A stretch of DNA of 64,000 bases from Microbacterium sp. BH-3-3-3 (GCF_007679045.1 NZ_VEFS01000001.1:1435182-1499181), one strand, 5' to 3'. Positions 54,411 to 63,773 are shown, numbered from the stretch's first letter. The notes: a model not told the origin generated them from the letters alone. Made by a program: numbers and translations.

Positions 54411-55562
54411 ATGACGGCTCCCGTGTCGACCGCTCGGGTTGCGGCATCCGCCCCCTTCGCCCACGTGCGGAACCTCCCGTCGCTGACGGGGCTCCGCTGG
54501 GCGACGGCGATGCTCATCTTCGGGCACCACCTCATGGCGGTCGAGTACTTCGGCGGACCCGCGGGAACGGTGTGGGCCTTCGTCTTCGAGGCCGGCAAGA
54601 CCGGGGTGACGCTCTTCTTCATCCTCTCGGGCTTCGTGCTGGCGTGGGGGTTCAAGCCGCAGCAGAGCGCCGGATCGTTCTGGTGGCACCGCTTCGCCCG
54701 CATCTACCCCCTGCACGTCGTCGGCGTCGTGCTCGCGCTGATCGCCGCGGCGACCCTCGTGCCCGAGATCCGCACCGACGGCGCCGCCCCGCTCGCGGCC
54801 AACCTGCTGCTGGTCAACGGCTGGGTGCCCGACTGGTGGCAGGCCGGCAACCCCGCGAGCTGGTCGCTGGTGTGCGAGGCGTTCTTCTACCTCAGCTTCC
54901 CGTTCCTCATCCGCCCCCTCGTGCGCCTGACGAACCGCGCCAAGGCCGTCACGGTCGGCGTGGCCCTCGCGCTCGTCGCCCTGGCGCCGCAGATCGCGGC
55001 CCTGTCGCCGGTACCGATGTCGTCGGCATCCACCCCCCTGCTCCGCCTGCCCGAGTTCGTGCTCGGCGTCACCCTCGCGCTGCTCGTGAAGAGCGGGGCC
55101 TGGATGCCGCTGCGGCTGCGCTACACCGTGCCGCTGGCCGTCGTCGGCTACGCCCTGTCGGAGGCCCCCGCCGTGCCCGGCACCGACGTTCACCCGGGGC
55201 TCGCCGCGACCGTCGGCTTCTACGCCCTGCTGGTCGCCTCGCTCGCCGTCGCGGACGCCCGGGGATGCTCGACCTTCCTCGCCCGCCCGCTGTGGCTGGA
55301 GCTCGGCCGCGTGTCGTTCGCCTTCTACCTCGTGCACCTGCTGGTGATCGCGTCGGTGTCGTCGGCGTGGCCCGACGGGCACCCCGAACTGCCCTGGAGC
55401 CAGGCCGTGCCGCTCGCGCTCGCCGCGTTCGGCATCGCGCTGGGGCTCGCGTTCGCGATGCACAAGTGGGTCGAGATCCCCGCGCAGCGCTGGCTGCTGC
55501 GGTACGACCCGGCGCGGCGGGCGAATGCCCCCTCGGTCGGAGCGGCGGAGGCCGTTCGTTAG
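54411..55562 (+). CDS. Acyltransferase 3 family membrane protein
   Basis: A 383-residue integral membrane acyltransferase of the OafA/YrhL group with about ten helices. The N-terminal block LPSLTGLRWATAMLIFGHHLMAVEYFG contains the catalytic His pair (HH). It continues with FFILSGFVLAWGF, RFARIYPLHVVG and SWSLVCEAFFYLSFPFL, all family hallmarks. It probably O-acylates a cell-envelope sugar or lipid. ATG 54411 gives the typical start; an earlier ATG 54336 is in frame. Confidence 0.88.
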   Translation: MTAPVSTARVAASAPFAHVRNLPSLTGLRWATAMLIFGHHLMAVEYFGGPAGTVWAFVFEAGKTGVTLFFILSGFVLAWGFKPQQSAGSFWWHRFARIYPLHVVGVVLALIAAATLVPEIRTDGAAPLAANLLLVNGWVPDWWQAGNPASWSLVCEAFFYLSFPFLIRPLVRLTNRAKAVTVGVALALVALAPQIAALSPVPMSSASTPLLRLPEFVLGVTLALLVKSGAWMPLRLRYTVPLAVVGYALSEAPAVPGTDVHPGLAATVGFYALLVASLAVADARGCSTFLARPLWLELGRVSFAFYLVHLLVIASVSSAWPDGHPELPWSQAVPLALAAFGIALGLAFAMHKWVEIPAQRWLLRYDPARRANAPSVGAAEAVR

Positions 55563-55565
55563 GCT
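55560..55565 (+). promoter_or_regulatory. -10 box for a leaderless start
   Basis: TAGGCT, overlapping the stop region of the acyltransferase gene, lies six bases before ATG 55572. Confidence 0.5.
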
Positions 55566-55571
55566 CGCGGC

Positions 55572-55718
55572 ATGTACGGCACCCACGCACTCGTCCTTCT
55601 GCTCTGGTGGGGCCTCGGCCTCGTCGTGATCGGCGCTGCCCTGTACGTCGTGGTGCGCCTCGCGGTGCTGCACGCGCTGAAGGCGCACACGCGCTGGGTC
55701 GAGGGCGGGCAGCGCTGA
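55572..55718 (+). CDS. Small membrane protein
   Basis: A 48-residue protein: MYGTHALVLLLWWGLGLVV through ALYVVVRLAVLHAL, then a basic tail. It is a single hydrophobic hairpin or long helix. Start and frame are supported by TAGGCT at leaderless distance. Confidence 0.5.
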   Translation: MYGTHALVLLLWWGLGLVVIGAALYVVVRLAVLHALKAHTRWVEGGQR

Positions 55719-55756
55719 CGCCACGGCGGCGGCGGTTACGAGAACAGGAAGCGCGA

Positions 55757-55795
55757 CGAGAACAGGCCGATCCGCGACGGATCGCCCTGTTCTCG
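55757..55795. terminator. Strong hairpin
   Basis: CGAGAACAGGCCGATCCG (55757-55774) pairs with CGGATCGCCCTGTTCTCG (55778-55795), one mismatch, three-base loop. A second ACGAGAACAGG-like copy lies just before. Terminator or regulatory element. Confidence 0.55.
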
Positions 55796-55876
55796 TGACT
55801 TCTCCTGTCCTGGTGACAGACGGACGGCCATGGACCCGTCGCACCCGGGTCCATGGCCCGTTCAGCAAGGCCTCGG

Positions 55877-55882
55877 TACACT
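55877..55882 (+). promoter_or_regulatory. -10 box for a leaderless start
   Basis: TACACT is five bases before GTG 55888. It favours this start over longer upstream frames. Confidence 0.45.
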
Positions 55883-55887
55883 TCCCT

Positions 55888-57387
55888 GTGCCCGAAACAC
55901 CGCTGAACCCCGACCGCGACACGTCGCCCGCGACGTCGCAGTCGACCGCGATCGACCCCGACGAGCTCGAGATCGCGCTGCGCGTCATCGACGCCGCCTC
56001 GTCGCTCGACCCCGAAGACCCCGCCTACATCGCGCTGCGCCGCCAGACCGGCAAGCTCTACAAAGACGTCAAGCGCCAGTCACGCAAAGAGAAGCGCCAG
56101 CGCATCGCGGATGCCGACCGTGCCGTCGTCGCCGCCACCGCGACCGGCGCCGCCGACCGCATCGATGACGAGACCCGCGGCATCCCGCTGCAGGCCCGCA
56201 CGGAGATGCCGTTCGCGGGCGAGCTGATCAAGGCCCGCGCCTGCTATATCTGCAAGCAGGACTACACGCTCGTCGACGCGTTCTACCACCAGCTCTGCCC
56301 CGACTGCGCGGCGATGAGCCACGAGAAGCGCGACGCGCGTACCGACCTCACCGGTAAGCGCGCTCTGCTCACCGGCGGCCGCGCCAAGATCGGCATGTAC
56401 ATCGCCCTGCGCCTGCTGCGCGACGGCGCCCACACCACCATCACCACGCGCTTCCCGCGCGACGCGGTGCGCCGCTTCTCGTCGCTGCCCGACAGCGCCG
56501 ACTGGCTGCACCGCCTCAAGGTCGTCGGCATCGACCTGCGCGACCCCGCCCAGGTGATCGGACTCGCCGAGTCGGTGGAGGCCGACGGCCCCCTCGACAT
56601 CCTCATCAACAATGCGGCGCAGACCGTGCGCCGCTCGCCCGGCGCCTACAAGCCGCTCGTCGACGCCGAGCTCGCGCCGCTGCCCGACGGCCCGCTGCCC
56701 GAGCTGCTCACCTTCGGCCACACCAACGATGCGCACCCGTTGGCGCTGGCGCAGTCGGTGTCGGCGCACCCGATCCTCGCCTCGGCCGCGCGCACCGCCG
56801 ACGAACTGACCGCCGAGGCCATGGCCGCGGGATCCTCCTCGCTCGAGCGCCTGCTCACCGGAACCGCGATCGACGCGGGCGGCCTCATCCCCGATGAAGA
56901 CCGCATCAACAGCTGGACGCAGCACGTCGACCAGGTCGAGCCCCTCGAGATGCTCGAGGTGCAGTTGGCCAACATGACCGCGCCGTTCCTGCTCGTCAGC
57001 CGCCTGCGGCCGGCGATGGCGGCATCCGCGGCGAAGCGGAAGTACATCGTCAACGTCTCGGCGATGGAGGGCGTGTTCGGCCGCGGATACAAGGGCCCCG
57101 GCCACCCCCACACCAACATGGCCAAGGCCGCGCTGAACATGCTGACGCGCACGAGCGCCCGCGAGATGTTCGAGACCGACGGCATCCTGATGACCGCCGT
57201 CGACACCGGCTGGATCACCGACGAGCGCCCGCACTTCACCAAGGTGCGCCTGGCCGAAGAGGGCTTCCACGCTCCGCTCGACCTCGTCGACGGCGCGGCC
57301 CGCGTGTACGACCCGATCGTGCGCGGCGAGGCCGGCGAAGACCTGTTCGGCATCTTCTTGAAGGACTACAGCAAGAGCTCCTGGTGA
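55888..57387 (+). CDS. SDR oxidoreductase with N-terminal zinc-ribbon
   Basis: A 499-residue protein. Residues about 1-140 form an unassigned helical region ending in a four-Cys ribbon (CYIC...CPDC). Residues about 155-499 are a Rossmann SDR: ALLTGGRAKIGMYIALRLL, ILINNAAQTV and NVSAMEGVFGRG. The usual catalytic Tyr-x3-Lys is not evident: the Lys of HTNMAKAAL is preceded four residues earlier by Thr, so another Tyr (GYKGPG) would have to serve. The enzyme may use a different chemistry. Reaction unknown. Confidence 0.8.
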   Translation: MPETPLNPDRDTSPATSQSTAIDPDELEIALRVIDAASSLDPEDPAYIALRRQTGKLYKDVKRQSRKEKRQRIADADRAVVAATATGAADRIDDETRGIPLQARTEMPFAGELIKARACYICKQDYTLVDAFYHQLCPDCAAMSHEKRDARTDLTGKRALLTGGRAKIGMYIALRLLRDGAHTTITTRFPRDAVRRFSSLPDSADWLHRLKVVGIDLRDPAQVIGLAESVEADGPLDILINNAAQTVRRSPGAYKPLVDAELAPLPDGPLPELLTFGHTNDAHPLALAQSVSAHPILASAARTADELTAEAMAAGSSSLERLLTGTAIDAGGLIPDEDRINSWTQHVDQVEPLEMLEVQLANMTAPFLLVSRLRPAMAASAAKRKYIVNVSAMEGVFGRGYKGPGHPHTNMAKAALNMLTRTSAREMFETDGILMTAVDTGWITDERPHFTKVRLAEEGFHAPLDLVDGAARVYDPIVRGEAGEDLFGIFLKDYSKSSW

Positions 57388-57424
57388 GCGCGAGGCTCAG
57401 GCCCCGAAGCTCCGTGTGAGCGCG

Positions 57425-57470
57425 AGGTCCCTGAGCTCGTCGAAGGGTCCGGGAGCCGCGATGGGCTCAA
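57425..57470. repeat. Palindromic repeat copy
   Basis: AGGTCCCTGAGCTCGTCGAAGGG, a variant of the dispersed family, followed by GGGCTCAACTGCTCC, its worn partner. It lies between the SDR and Nudix genes. Confidence 0.7.
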
Positions 57471-57492
57471 CTGCTCCCGGCTCCGCCACGCA

Positions 57493-57900
57493 TCACGCCG
57501 GCAGGAAGAACTCGCGGGCGAGCGGGGCGATCTCTATCCCGGATGCCGTGGCGGCGGTGACCCAGCGGAGCTCGGCGATCTCGGCATCCGGAACCGGCTC
57601 CTGATCGCCGATGTCCACGCGGAACACGTCGGCGACCACCTCGAAGCCCGGCTCGTTCGCGGCGCTGGCGGAGAACTCTCCGAGCGCCTCGAGGGCGTGG
57701 GGGCTCACCCGCAGTCCCACCTCTTCGGCGAGTTCGCGCGTGAGGGTCTCGGCCGGCGTTTCGCCCGCTTCGGGCTTGCCTCCGGGCTGCATGAACGCCG
57801 TGGTGCCGGCCTTGCGCACGACCAGAAGACGGCCGTCGGCGTCGGTGATCACCGCGGCCGAGACTCTGATGCGGCGAGGGGCGGTGGCATCCGGATTCAC
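57493..57900 (-). CDS. Nudix hydrolase
   Basis: A 135-residue nucleotide diphosphate hydrolase with the complete Nudix box GGKPEAGET...RELAEEVGL (about residues 40-63). Substrates could be oxidised nucleotides or sugar-nucleotides; not defined. GTG 57900 lies six bases after TAGCGT (57907-57912 on the minus strand), fitting a leaderless start. Confidence 0.92.
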   Translation of the reverse strand: MNPDATAPRRIRVSAAVITDADGRLLVVRKAGTTAFMQPGGKPEAGETPAETLTRELAEEVGLRVSPHALEALGEFSASAANEPGFEVVADVFRVDIGDQEPVPDAEIAELRWVTAATASGIEIAPLAREFFLPA

Positions 57901-57906
57901 CCCCGC

Positions 57907-57912
57907 ACGCTA
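57907..57912 (-). promoter_or_regulatory. -10 box for a leaderless start
   Basis: TAGCGT (minus strand), six bases before GTG 57900. Confidence 0.5.
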
Positions 57913-58015
57913 GCAGGACCGGGGCGAGGCATCTCGACGTCGAGCGTCCACATAATCGCCACAGGTGCCGAGGAATAGACTGGGCGGCATCGACACCGTC
58001 TCTTCGGGGCCCTCC

Positions 58016-58648
58016 GTGACCACTCCTTCTTCCGCTCGCGCGTTCGACGCGCGACACGTGCAATTGGCGCGCGCCCTTTTCGCGGCGCTCGCGGCGGCGA
58101 TGATCACGTTCTTGGGAGACCACTCCGCGCCGCTCGGCCTGAGCGTCTTCTCGGGCTTCGCGCTCGCGACCGGCCTGGTCTTCGGGCTTTCGGCCTGGCT
58201 CGTCTCGCCGGCCGGGCAACGCGTCACCCCCGTGCTCCTCGCTGTCGTGTCGGTGCTCGCGGGCCTCGTGGCCAGCGTCACCACGTGGCGGTCGACGGGC
58301 CTGTTCTTCGGTGTCGTGGTCGCCTGGGCGCTGCTATCCGGCCTGATCGAACTGATCGGTGCGATCCGCGACCGCAAGGCGGGCCGCACCGCGGGCGTGC
58401 GCGACGGCGTGCTCATCGGCATCGTGACCCTCGTGCTGGGGGCGGCGCTTCTGCTGCCGTTCCAGCAGTACGCACTCGACTACAGCATCGCCGGCGCGGG
58501 GTCGTTCACCCTGACCGGCATCACCATCGCCGTAGGACTCTTCGGCGGGTACGCGGCGGTCGTCGCCGTGTTCCTCGCGATCGCCGGCTTCTCGCCGCGT
58601 CGCCCCGAACCCGTTCCGGCCGCATCCCCCGAGGAGGCAGCGTCGTGA
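58016..58648 (+). CDS. Multi-pass membrane protein
   Basis: A 210-residue protein with six hydrophobic segments (LFAALAAAMITFL, LATGLVFGLSAWL, LLAVVSVLAGLVA, LFFGVVVAWALLSGLI, LIGIVTLVLGAALLLPF, and the last from ITIAVGLFGGYAAVVAVFLAI). It resembles DUF308-like paired-helix proteins but is not assigned. A TAGACT box at 57976-57981 and the GTG at 58016 (GGGG upstream) set the start. The stop overlaps the next gene (GTGA). Confidence 0.7.
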   Translation: MTTPSSARAFDARHVQLARALFAALAAAMITFLGDHSAPLGLSVFSGFALATGLVFGLSAWLVSPAGQRVTPVLLAVVSVLAGLVASVTTWRSTGLFFGVVVAWALLSGLIELIGAIRDRKAGRTAGVRDGVLIGIVTLVLGAALLLPFQQYALDYSIAGAGSFTLTGITIAVGLFGGYAAVVAVFLAIAGFSPRRPEPVPAASPEEAAS

Positions 58649-59025
58649 CCGACAAGCCCACCACCCGTCGCGACCTGATGAAGCCCGTTCAGCTTCTCGG
58701 CCTCGCCTTCATCGCGGCGCTGTTCGCGGGTTTCGTCACGCTGATGTCGATGGGCTTCTTCCAGACGCGTCCCGCCGACGAGATCCAGCGCGCCCTCGTC
58801 GTCGGCCTCGTCGCCGCCGGCGCGACGTTCATCATCACGCTCGTCTCGCTCGCGCTGCTGCTGCTCGCCGTCGACCCCTCGAAGGTGACCGCGACGGTCG
58901 ATCGTCCGCTGCTGCTTCCGAAGGACGCTCCGGATGCCGCGGCACCCGGCGCCTCCACCACGCCCGAGGCCCCGGCGAAGCCCACCGCGACGACCGACGG
59001 CACCCCCGAGGCGCCGAAGGCCTGA
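58645..59025 (+). CDS. Two-helix membrane protein
   Basis: A 126-residue protein with two hydrophobic helices (LLGLAFIAALFAGFVTLMS, GLVAAGATFIITLVSLALLL) and an Ala/Pro/Thr-rich C-terminal tail. GTG 58645 overlaps the previous stop, with GAGGAGG upstream. It probably works with the preceding membrane protein; role unknown. Confidence 0.7.
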   Translation: MTDKPTTRRDLMKPVQLLGLAFIAALFAGFVTLMSMGFFQTRPADEIQRALVVGLVAAGATFIITLVSLALLLLAVDPSKVTATVDRPLLLPKDAPDAAAPGASTTPEAPAKPTATTDGTPEAPKA

Positions 59026-59037
59026 CCCCGACCGCCG

Positions 59038-60087
59038 CTACGCGCGGCGCGGGTCGATCATCGTCATGCCCGCGGGCGACGCCGAGTCCATCGTGGGCAG
59101 CAGGTCGGCCGCTTCGCCGAGTCCGACGACGCGTTCGATGAGCTCCTGCGGGCGCAGGGCGCCGCTCTCGATGAGCGACAGCATCTCGGGGTAGTCTGCG
59201 GCGGCCATGCCGTGGCTGCCGAGCAGGTCGAGCTCCCACGCGATGACGCGGGCCATCGGCATCCGGGTCATTCCGTCGTCGGTGGGCAGGAGGCCGATCT
59301 GCACGTGACGGCCGCGGCGGCGCAGGCTCAGCACGGCGTCGCGCGCGGTCTGGGCGCTGCCGACCGCGTCGACCGAGACGTGGCCACCGCCGCCGGTGAT
59401 CTCGTGCACGGCGGCGGGGATGTCGGCGCCGTCGGCCACGAGCACGTGTTCGGCGCCGAGTCGTTTGGCTGCCTCGAGGGCCGCGGGCGTGCGGTCGACG
59501 GCGATGACGCGTGCGCCGAGCGCGACGCCGATCATCACGGCACTGAGGCCCACCCCGCCGGCGCCGACCACCGTGATCCACTCGCCGGCCTGCACGCGCG
59601 CGCGTCCGGTCAGCGCGCGGTACGCCGTGGCGAAGCGGCAGCCGAGGGCCGCGGCGGCCTCGAACGACACGTCATCCGGAATCCGCACGACGTTCGTGTC
59701 GGCGGCGCGCAGCACCACGCGCTCGGCGAAGCTGCCCCACTGCGTGAAGCCGGGTTGCTGCTGGTCGGGGCACACCTGCGCGTTGCCGCTCAGGCACCAC
59801 TCGCACGCCCCGCACCCCATGACGAACGGCACCGTCACACGGTCGCCGACGCTCCAGCGCTGAACGCCCGCGCCCACCTCGACGATCAGTCCGGCCAGTT
59901 CGTGCCCCGGAACGTGGGGCAGGGTCACGTCGTCGTGCCCGACCCAGGCGTGCCAGTCGCTCTTGCACAGGCCCGTCGCGTGCACCTCGACCACGACACC
60001 GCCGTCGGGCGCCGTCGGGGCCTCGACCTCCCGCACCTCGAGCGGTTCGGCCAGGGCGTCCATGATCATCGCGCGCACGGCATCCAT
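59038..60087 (-). CDS. Zinc-dependent alcohol dehydrogenase
   Basis: A 349-residue medium-chain dehydrogenase. Catalytic zinc ligands are C in TGLCKSDWH and the pair in PGHELAG. The structural zinc site is GCGACEWCLSGNAQVC. The NAD loop is VVGAGGVGLSAV. An alcohol-type or aldehyde substrate is likely. ATG 60087 is one candidate; a second ATG at 60069 lies within the first ten codons. Confidence 0.9.
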   Translation of the reverse strand: MDAVRAMIMDALAEPLEVREVEAPTAPDGGVVVEVHATGLCKSDWHAWVGHDDVTLPHVPGHELAGLIVEVGAGVQRWSVGDRVTVPFVMGCGACEWCLSGNAQVCPDQQQPGFTQWGSFAERVVLRAADTNVVRIPDDVSFEAAAALGCRFATAYRALTGRARVQAGEWITVVGAGGVGLSAVMIGVALGARVIAVDRTPAALEAAKRLGAEHVLVADGADIPAAVHEITGGGGHVSVDAVGSAQTARDAVLSLRRRGRHVQIGLLPTDDGMTRMPMARVIAWELDLLGSHGMAAADYPEMLSLIESGALRPQELIERVVGLGEAADLLPTMDSASPAGMTMIDPRRA

Positions 60088-60190
60088 TCTGCCGCGTCCG
60101 CTTCCGCGGCATTCGCGTGCCCCGGGTGTGCGTCTCGACAGGCTGTCAGCGCGAAGGCGAGCGCCAGGTCGCCGGTACCCGTTGAATGTC

Positions 60191-60231
60191 CACGGCACGC
60201 CGCACCGCCCGCGAGCGTGCGGCGTGTCGTG
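60191..60231 (-). terminator. Hairpin downstream of purB
   Basis: CACGGCACGCCGCAC (60191-60205) pairs with GTGCGGCGTGTCGTG (60217-60231), one mismatch, 11-base loop. It lies 42 bases past the purB stop on its strand. Confidence 0.6.
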
Positions 60232-60272
60232 AACACTCGACAGGGCCTGGCGCCCGGCACGCAAGGGGCGGG

Positions 60273-61652
60273 TTACAGCGCGTCGACCACCTGCGACGCC
60301 AGGCCCGCGTAGGCGGCGGGGGTCAGCGCGAGCAGGCGCTCTTTCGCGGCGTCGCCGATGTCGAGGCCGCGCACGAACTCCGCGAGCTCGGGCCCGCCGA
60401 CGCGGCGTCCGCGCGTGAGGTCTTTCAGCAGCGCGTACGGGTCGGTGATCTGCGAGCGGCCCGCGGCGATCTCGGCGCGCACGACGGTCTGGATCGCCTC
60501 GGCGAGCACTTCCCAGTTCACGTCGAGGTCGGCCAGCAGCACGTCTTCGGCGAGCGAGATCTCGGTCAGGCCCCGCTGCAGGTTGTCGAGCGCGAGCAGC
60601 GAGTGGCCGAAGGCGACGCCGATGTTGCGCTGGGTCGTCGAGTCGGTGAGGTCGCGCTGCATGCGGCTGGTGACGAGGGTGGATGCCAGGGTGCCGAACA
60701 ACCCGCCCGCGATCTCGAGATTCGCCTCGGCGTTCTCGAAGCGGATCGGGTTGATCTTGTGCGGCATCGTCGACGAACCGGTGGCTCCCGCGACCGGGAT
60801 CTGGGTGAAGTACCCGAGCGAGATGTAGGTCCAGATGTCGGTGGCGAGGTTGTGCAGGATGCCGCCGGCGTGACGCGCGCGGTCGTACAGCTCGACCTGC
60901 CAGTCGTGCGATTCGATCTGCGTCGTGACCGGGTTGAAGCCCAGGCCCAGCGACTCGATGAACGTCCGCGTCAGTTCCGGCCAGTCGACGTCGGGCTCGG
61001 CGGCGACGTGCGCCGACCAGGTGCCGGTGGCACCCGAGAACTTCGCGAGGTACTCCCCGGCGTCGAGCTGACGCATGACGCGCTCGAGGCGCCACGCGAA
61101 CACGCCGATCTCCTTGCCCATGGTGGTGGGCGTGGCGGGCTGGCCGTGCGTGCGCGAGAGCATCGCGGCGTCGCGGTGCTGCTTCGCGAGCTCGGCGAGG
61201 GCGGCGGTGACCGAGCGGAGCTTCGGCAGCCACACGCGCTCGACCGCGCGCTGCACGGTCAGGGCGTAGGCGGTGGAGTTGATGTCTTCGCTCGTGCAGG
61301 CGAAGTGGGTCAGCTCGGCGAGGGCGGTGAGGCCCAGGGTGTCGAGGCGGTCGCGCACGAGGTACTCGACGGCCTTGACGTCGTGGCGGGTGACCGCCTC
61401 TTTCTCTTTCAGCCAGGCGATCTCGTCGGCGCCGAACTCCTCGTACAGGGCGCGCAGGCGCGCACGGTCGGCGTCGGAGACGGGGGAGGTGCCGAAGAGC
61501 GAGCGGTCGGTGAGGGCGAGCAGCCACTCGACCTCGACCTCGACGCGGGCGCGGTTGAGTCCGGCCTCCGACAGGTAGTCGCCGAGTTCTGCGACGGTGG
61601 CGAAGTAGCGGCCGTCGAGCGGGCTGAGGGGCTGCGGGGGCAGAGAGGACAC
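60273..61652 (-). CDS. purB: Adenylosuccinate lyase
   Basis: A 459-residue enzyme of purine biosynthesis, releasing fumarate from SAICAR and adenylosuccinate. It has RYDVKAVEYL-like HDVKAVEYL, AMLSRTHGQPATPTTMGKE and the fumarase-superfamily signature SSTMPHKINPIRFENAEAN with the catalytic loop Ser. GTG 61652 follows GGGAGACCC. Length normal. Confidence 0.96.
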   Translation of the reverse strand: MSSLPPQPLSPLDGRYFATVAELGDYLSEAGLNRARVEVEVEWLLALTDRSLFGTSPVSDADRARLRALYEEFGADEIAWLKEKEAVTRHDVKAVEYLVRDRLDTLGLTALAELTHFACTSEDINSTAYALTVQRAVERVWLPKLRSVTAALAELAKQHRDAAMLSRTHGQPATPTTMGKEIGVFAWRLERVMRQLDAGEYLAKFSGATGTWSAHVAAEPDVDWPELTRTFIESLGLGFNPVTTQIESHDWQVELYDRARHAGGILHNLATDIWTYISLGYFTQIPVAGATGSSTMPHKINPIRFENAEANLEIAGGLFGTLASTLVTSRMQRDLTDSTTQRNIGVAFGHSLLALDNLQRGLTEISLAEDVLLADLDVNWEVLAEAIQTVVRAEIAAGRSQITDPYALLKDLTRGRRVGGPELAEFVRGLDIGDAAKERLLALTPAAYAGLASQVVDAL

Positions 61653-61678
61653 GGGTCTCCCGGTGGTCGCGCGAGCGG

Positions 61679-62185
61679 TCAGCTCGCGGAACGGATGGCG
61701 GGCTCGAGCTGCCGGAACAGGGCCCTGCTGGCGCGTTCGATCATACCGAGCACCTCGTCGAACATCGGCGGCCCGGCGTAGTAGGGGTCGGGCACGTCGA
61801 GGGTCTCGGCGTCGGGGAGGAACGACTGCAGCAGAGCGATCTTGTCGGCGTCGTCGTCGTCGCGCGCCCACCCGCGCAGAACGCGTTCGTGACTGCGGTC
61901 GAGGGCGACGACGAGGTCGTTGCGCTCGAAGTCGGAGTACTGGAACTGCCGCGCGCGATGCGCGGATCCGTCGTACCCGAGGCGGTCGAGGGCGGCGAGC
62001 GTGCGATGGTCGGCGCGCTCGCCCACGTGCCAGTCGCCGGTGCCCGCGGAGCTCGAGACCACGTGCGAGCCGAGGCCCGTGGCATCCGCGATCCGACGGA
62101 AGACGACTTCGGCCATGGGGGAGCGGCAGATGTTGCCGCTGCAGACGAACACGACGCGGAAGGGCGCGTCGGGATTCGCAGTCAT
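61679..62185 (-). CDS. Low-molecular-weight protein tyrosine phosphatase
   Basis: A 168-residue phosphatase with the P-loop VCSGNICRS (CX5R) near residues 14-22 and the general acid in DPYYAG near the end. It removes phosphate from tyrosines of cell-envelope or regulatory proteins. The ATG at 62185 follows GGAGGG with no spacer, so a leaderless start with CATGAT as -10 is possible. Confidence 0.93.
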   Translation of the reverse strand: MTANPDAPFRVVFVCSGNICRSPMAEVVFRRIADATGLGSHVVSSSAGTGDWHVGERADHRTLAALDRLGYDGSAHRARQFQYSDFERNDLVVALDRSHERVLRGWARDDDDADKIALLQSFLPDAETLDVPDPYYAGPPMFDEVLGMIERASRALFRQLEPAIRSAS

Positions 62186-62219
62186 CCCTCCATCATGGCG
62201 GGGATGCGCCCCCAGCGCA

Positions 62220-62624
62220 TCAGCGGCGGTCGCGCTCTTCGCGCCGCGGCCGGAACAGGCCGCCCAGCAGCGCGTTGATGATGCCGATCAGCAGCGCGGC
62301 GACGACCGTGAGCCAGAACTCCCCGGTGCGCAGGCCCCAGTCCCAGTTCTCGGTGATGATCGCCGTCAGCCACAGCAGGAAGCCGTTGATGACGAGCGAG
62401 ATGAGCCCGAGCGTGAGGATGTAGAGCGGGAACGCGACGATCTTCACCACCGTGCCGACGATGGTATTGACCAGGGCGAAGATGAGCCCGACCAGCAGCA
62501 GGGTGAGCAACACCTGCAGCCACTCGCCCGGGGCGAACGGGATGAGCCGCACCTGCAGGGCGGGCAGCAGCGTGACGATCCAGATGGCGAAGGCGTTGAC
62601 GGCGACGCGGACGACGAAGCGCAT
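62220..62624 (-). CDS. Phage-holin-family membrane protein (PhageHolin_4_2)
   Basis: A 134-residue protein with four hydrophobic helices ([67 protein letters not shown]). This is the common chromosomal membrane protein of the holin_4_2 family, not evidence of a prophage. It diverges from hisC. Confidence 0.85.
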   Translation of the reverse strand: MRFVVRVAVNAFAIWIVTLLPALQVRLIPFAPGEWLQVLLTLLLVGLIFALVNTIVGTVVKIVAFPLYILTLGLISLVINGFLLWLTAIITENWDWGLRTGEFWLTVVAALLIGIINALLGGLFRPRREERDRR

Positions 62625-62671
62625 GGCCCCATCGTGGCACGCACCCCTGACATCGGCAGCCCCCGCCCGGT

Positions 62672-62677
62672 TAGGCT
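62672..62677 (+). promoter_or_regulatory. Promoter of hisC, leaderless distance
   Basis: TAGGCT seven bases before GTG 62685, with CTGACA at 62647-62652 (19-base spacer) as -35. Confidence 0.5.
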
Positions 62678-62684
62678 CGCGGAT

Positions 62685-63773
62685 GTGAGTGAAGAGTCGG
62701 TTCTGCCCCGCATCCGCCCCGAGATCGCCGCGCTGCCCGCGTACCGGCAGGGCCGCCAGGCGAGCCCCGACGCGTTCAAGCTCTCGAGCAACGAGAACCC
62801 CTTCGAACCGCTCCCCGGCGTTCTCGACGCGGTGCGGGCCACGGGGGCCTTCAATCGGTATCCGGATGCCACGGCCTCGCGCCTTCGCGAGCGTCTCGCC
62901 GCGCGGTACGGCGTCTCGCCCGACGAGGTGCACGTCGCCGCCGGCAGCGTGTCGATCCTCGCCCAGCTGCTGCTGGCCACCTCGGGTCCCGGCGACGAGG
63001 TCGTCTACGCCTGGCGCTCGTTCGAGGCCTATCCCTCGCTCGTTGCGGTGTCGGGGGCGACGAGCGTGCAGGTGCCGCTGACCGCCGACGCGCGTCACGA
63101 CCTTCCCGCGATGGCCGCCGCGATCACCGACCGCACGCGTCTGGTGATCGTCTGCAGCCCCAACAACCCCACGGGTCCGACCGTCGGCTACGACGAGTTC
63201 GCCGCGTTCGTCGACGCGGTGCCGCGCGACGTGTTGATCGTGCTCGACGAGGCGTACGCCGAGTTCGTCACCGACGCGGCCTCGGTCGAAGGCGGTCGCG
63301 TGCGCGCGGTGCTCGCCCGGCCCAACATCGTGATGCTCCGCACCTTCTCGAAGGCCTACGGGCTGGCGGGCCTGCGCGTCGGCTACGCGATCGGCCACAC
63401 GCGCGTGCTCGACGCCGCGCGCAGCACCGCCATTCCGCTGTCGGTCACCGCGGCGGGCGAGGCGGCGGCGCTGGCCAGCCTCGACGCCGAGAGCGAGCTG
63501 CTGCACCGCGTCTCGGTCATCGCCGAGCGCCGCGACCGACTGGTCGACCGCCTGCGCGAGAGCGGCTGGGGCGTCCCCGACGCGCAGGGCAACTTCGTCT
63601 GGCTCGCGGCGGGCGAGCGCACGCTCGAGGTCGCCGCGGCGTTCGAGGAGGCGGGCCTGATCGTGCGCCCGTTCGCGGGAGACGGCATCCGCATCTCGAT
63701 CGGTGAAGAAGAGTCGCTCGACCGCGTGGTCGAGGTCGCCGCCGCGACGGCCCCGCGCCGCACAGGTCCCTGA
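62685..63773 (+). CDS. hisC: Histidinol-phosphate aminotransferase
   Basis: A 362-residue PLP enzyme of histidine biosynthesis (or a broad aromatic aminotransferase). It shows [32 protein letters not shown] and the Schiff-base lysine in [17 protein letters not shown]. Its TGA stop lies inside the dispersed palindromic repeat (AGGTCCCTGAGC), so the repeat supplies the end of the gene. Confidence 0.93.
   Translation: MSEESVLPRIRPEIAALPAYRQGRQASPDAFKLSSNENPFEPLPGVLDAVRATGAFNRYPDATASRLRERLAARYGVSPDEVHVAAGSVSILAQLLLATSGPGDEVVYAWRSFEAYPSLVAVSGATSVQVPLTADARHDLPAMAAAITDRTRLVIVCSPNNPTGPTVGYDEFAAFVDAVPRDVLIVLDEAYAEFVTDAASVEGGRVRAVLARPNIVMLRTFSKAYGLAGLRVGYAIGHTRVLDAARSTAIPLSVTAAGEAAALASLDAESELLHRVSVIAERRDRLVDRLRESGWGVPDAQGNFVWLAAGERTLEVAAAFEEAGLIVRPFAGDGIRISIGEEESLDRVVEVAAATAPRRTGP

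Noticed and set aside
62220..62624. Prophage holin
   Set aside because: This family is widespread on actinobacterial chromosomes and no phage genes accompany it.
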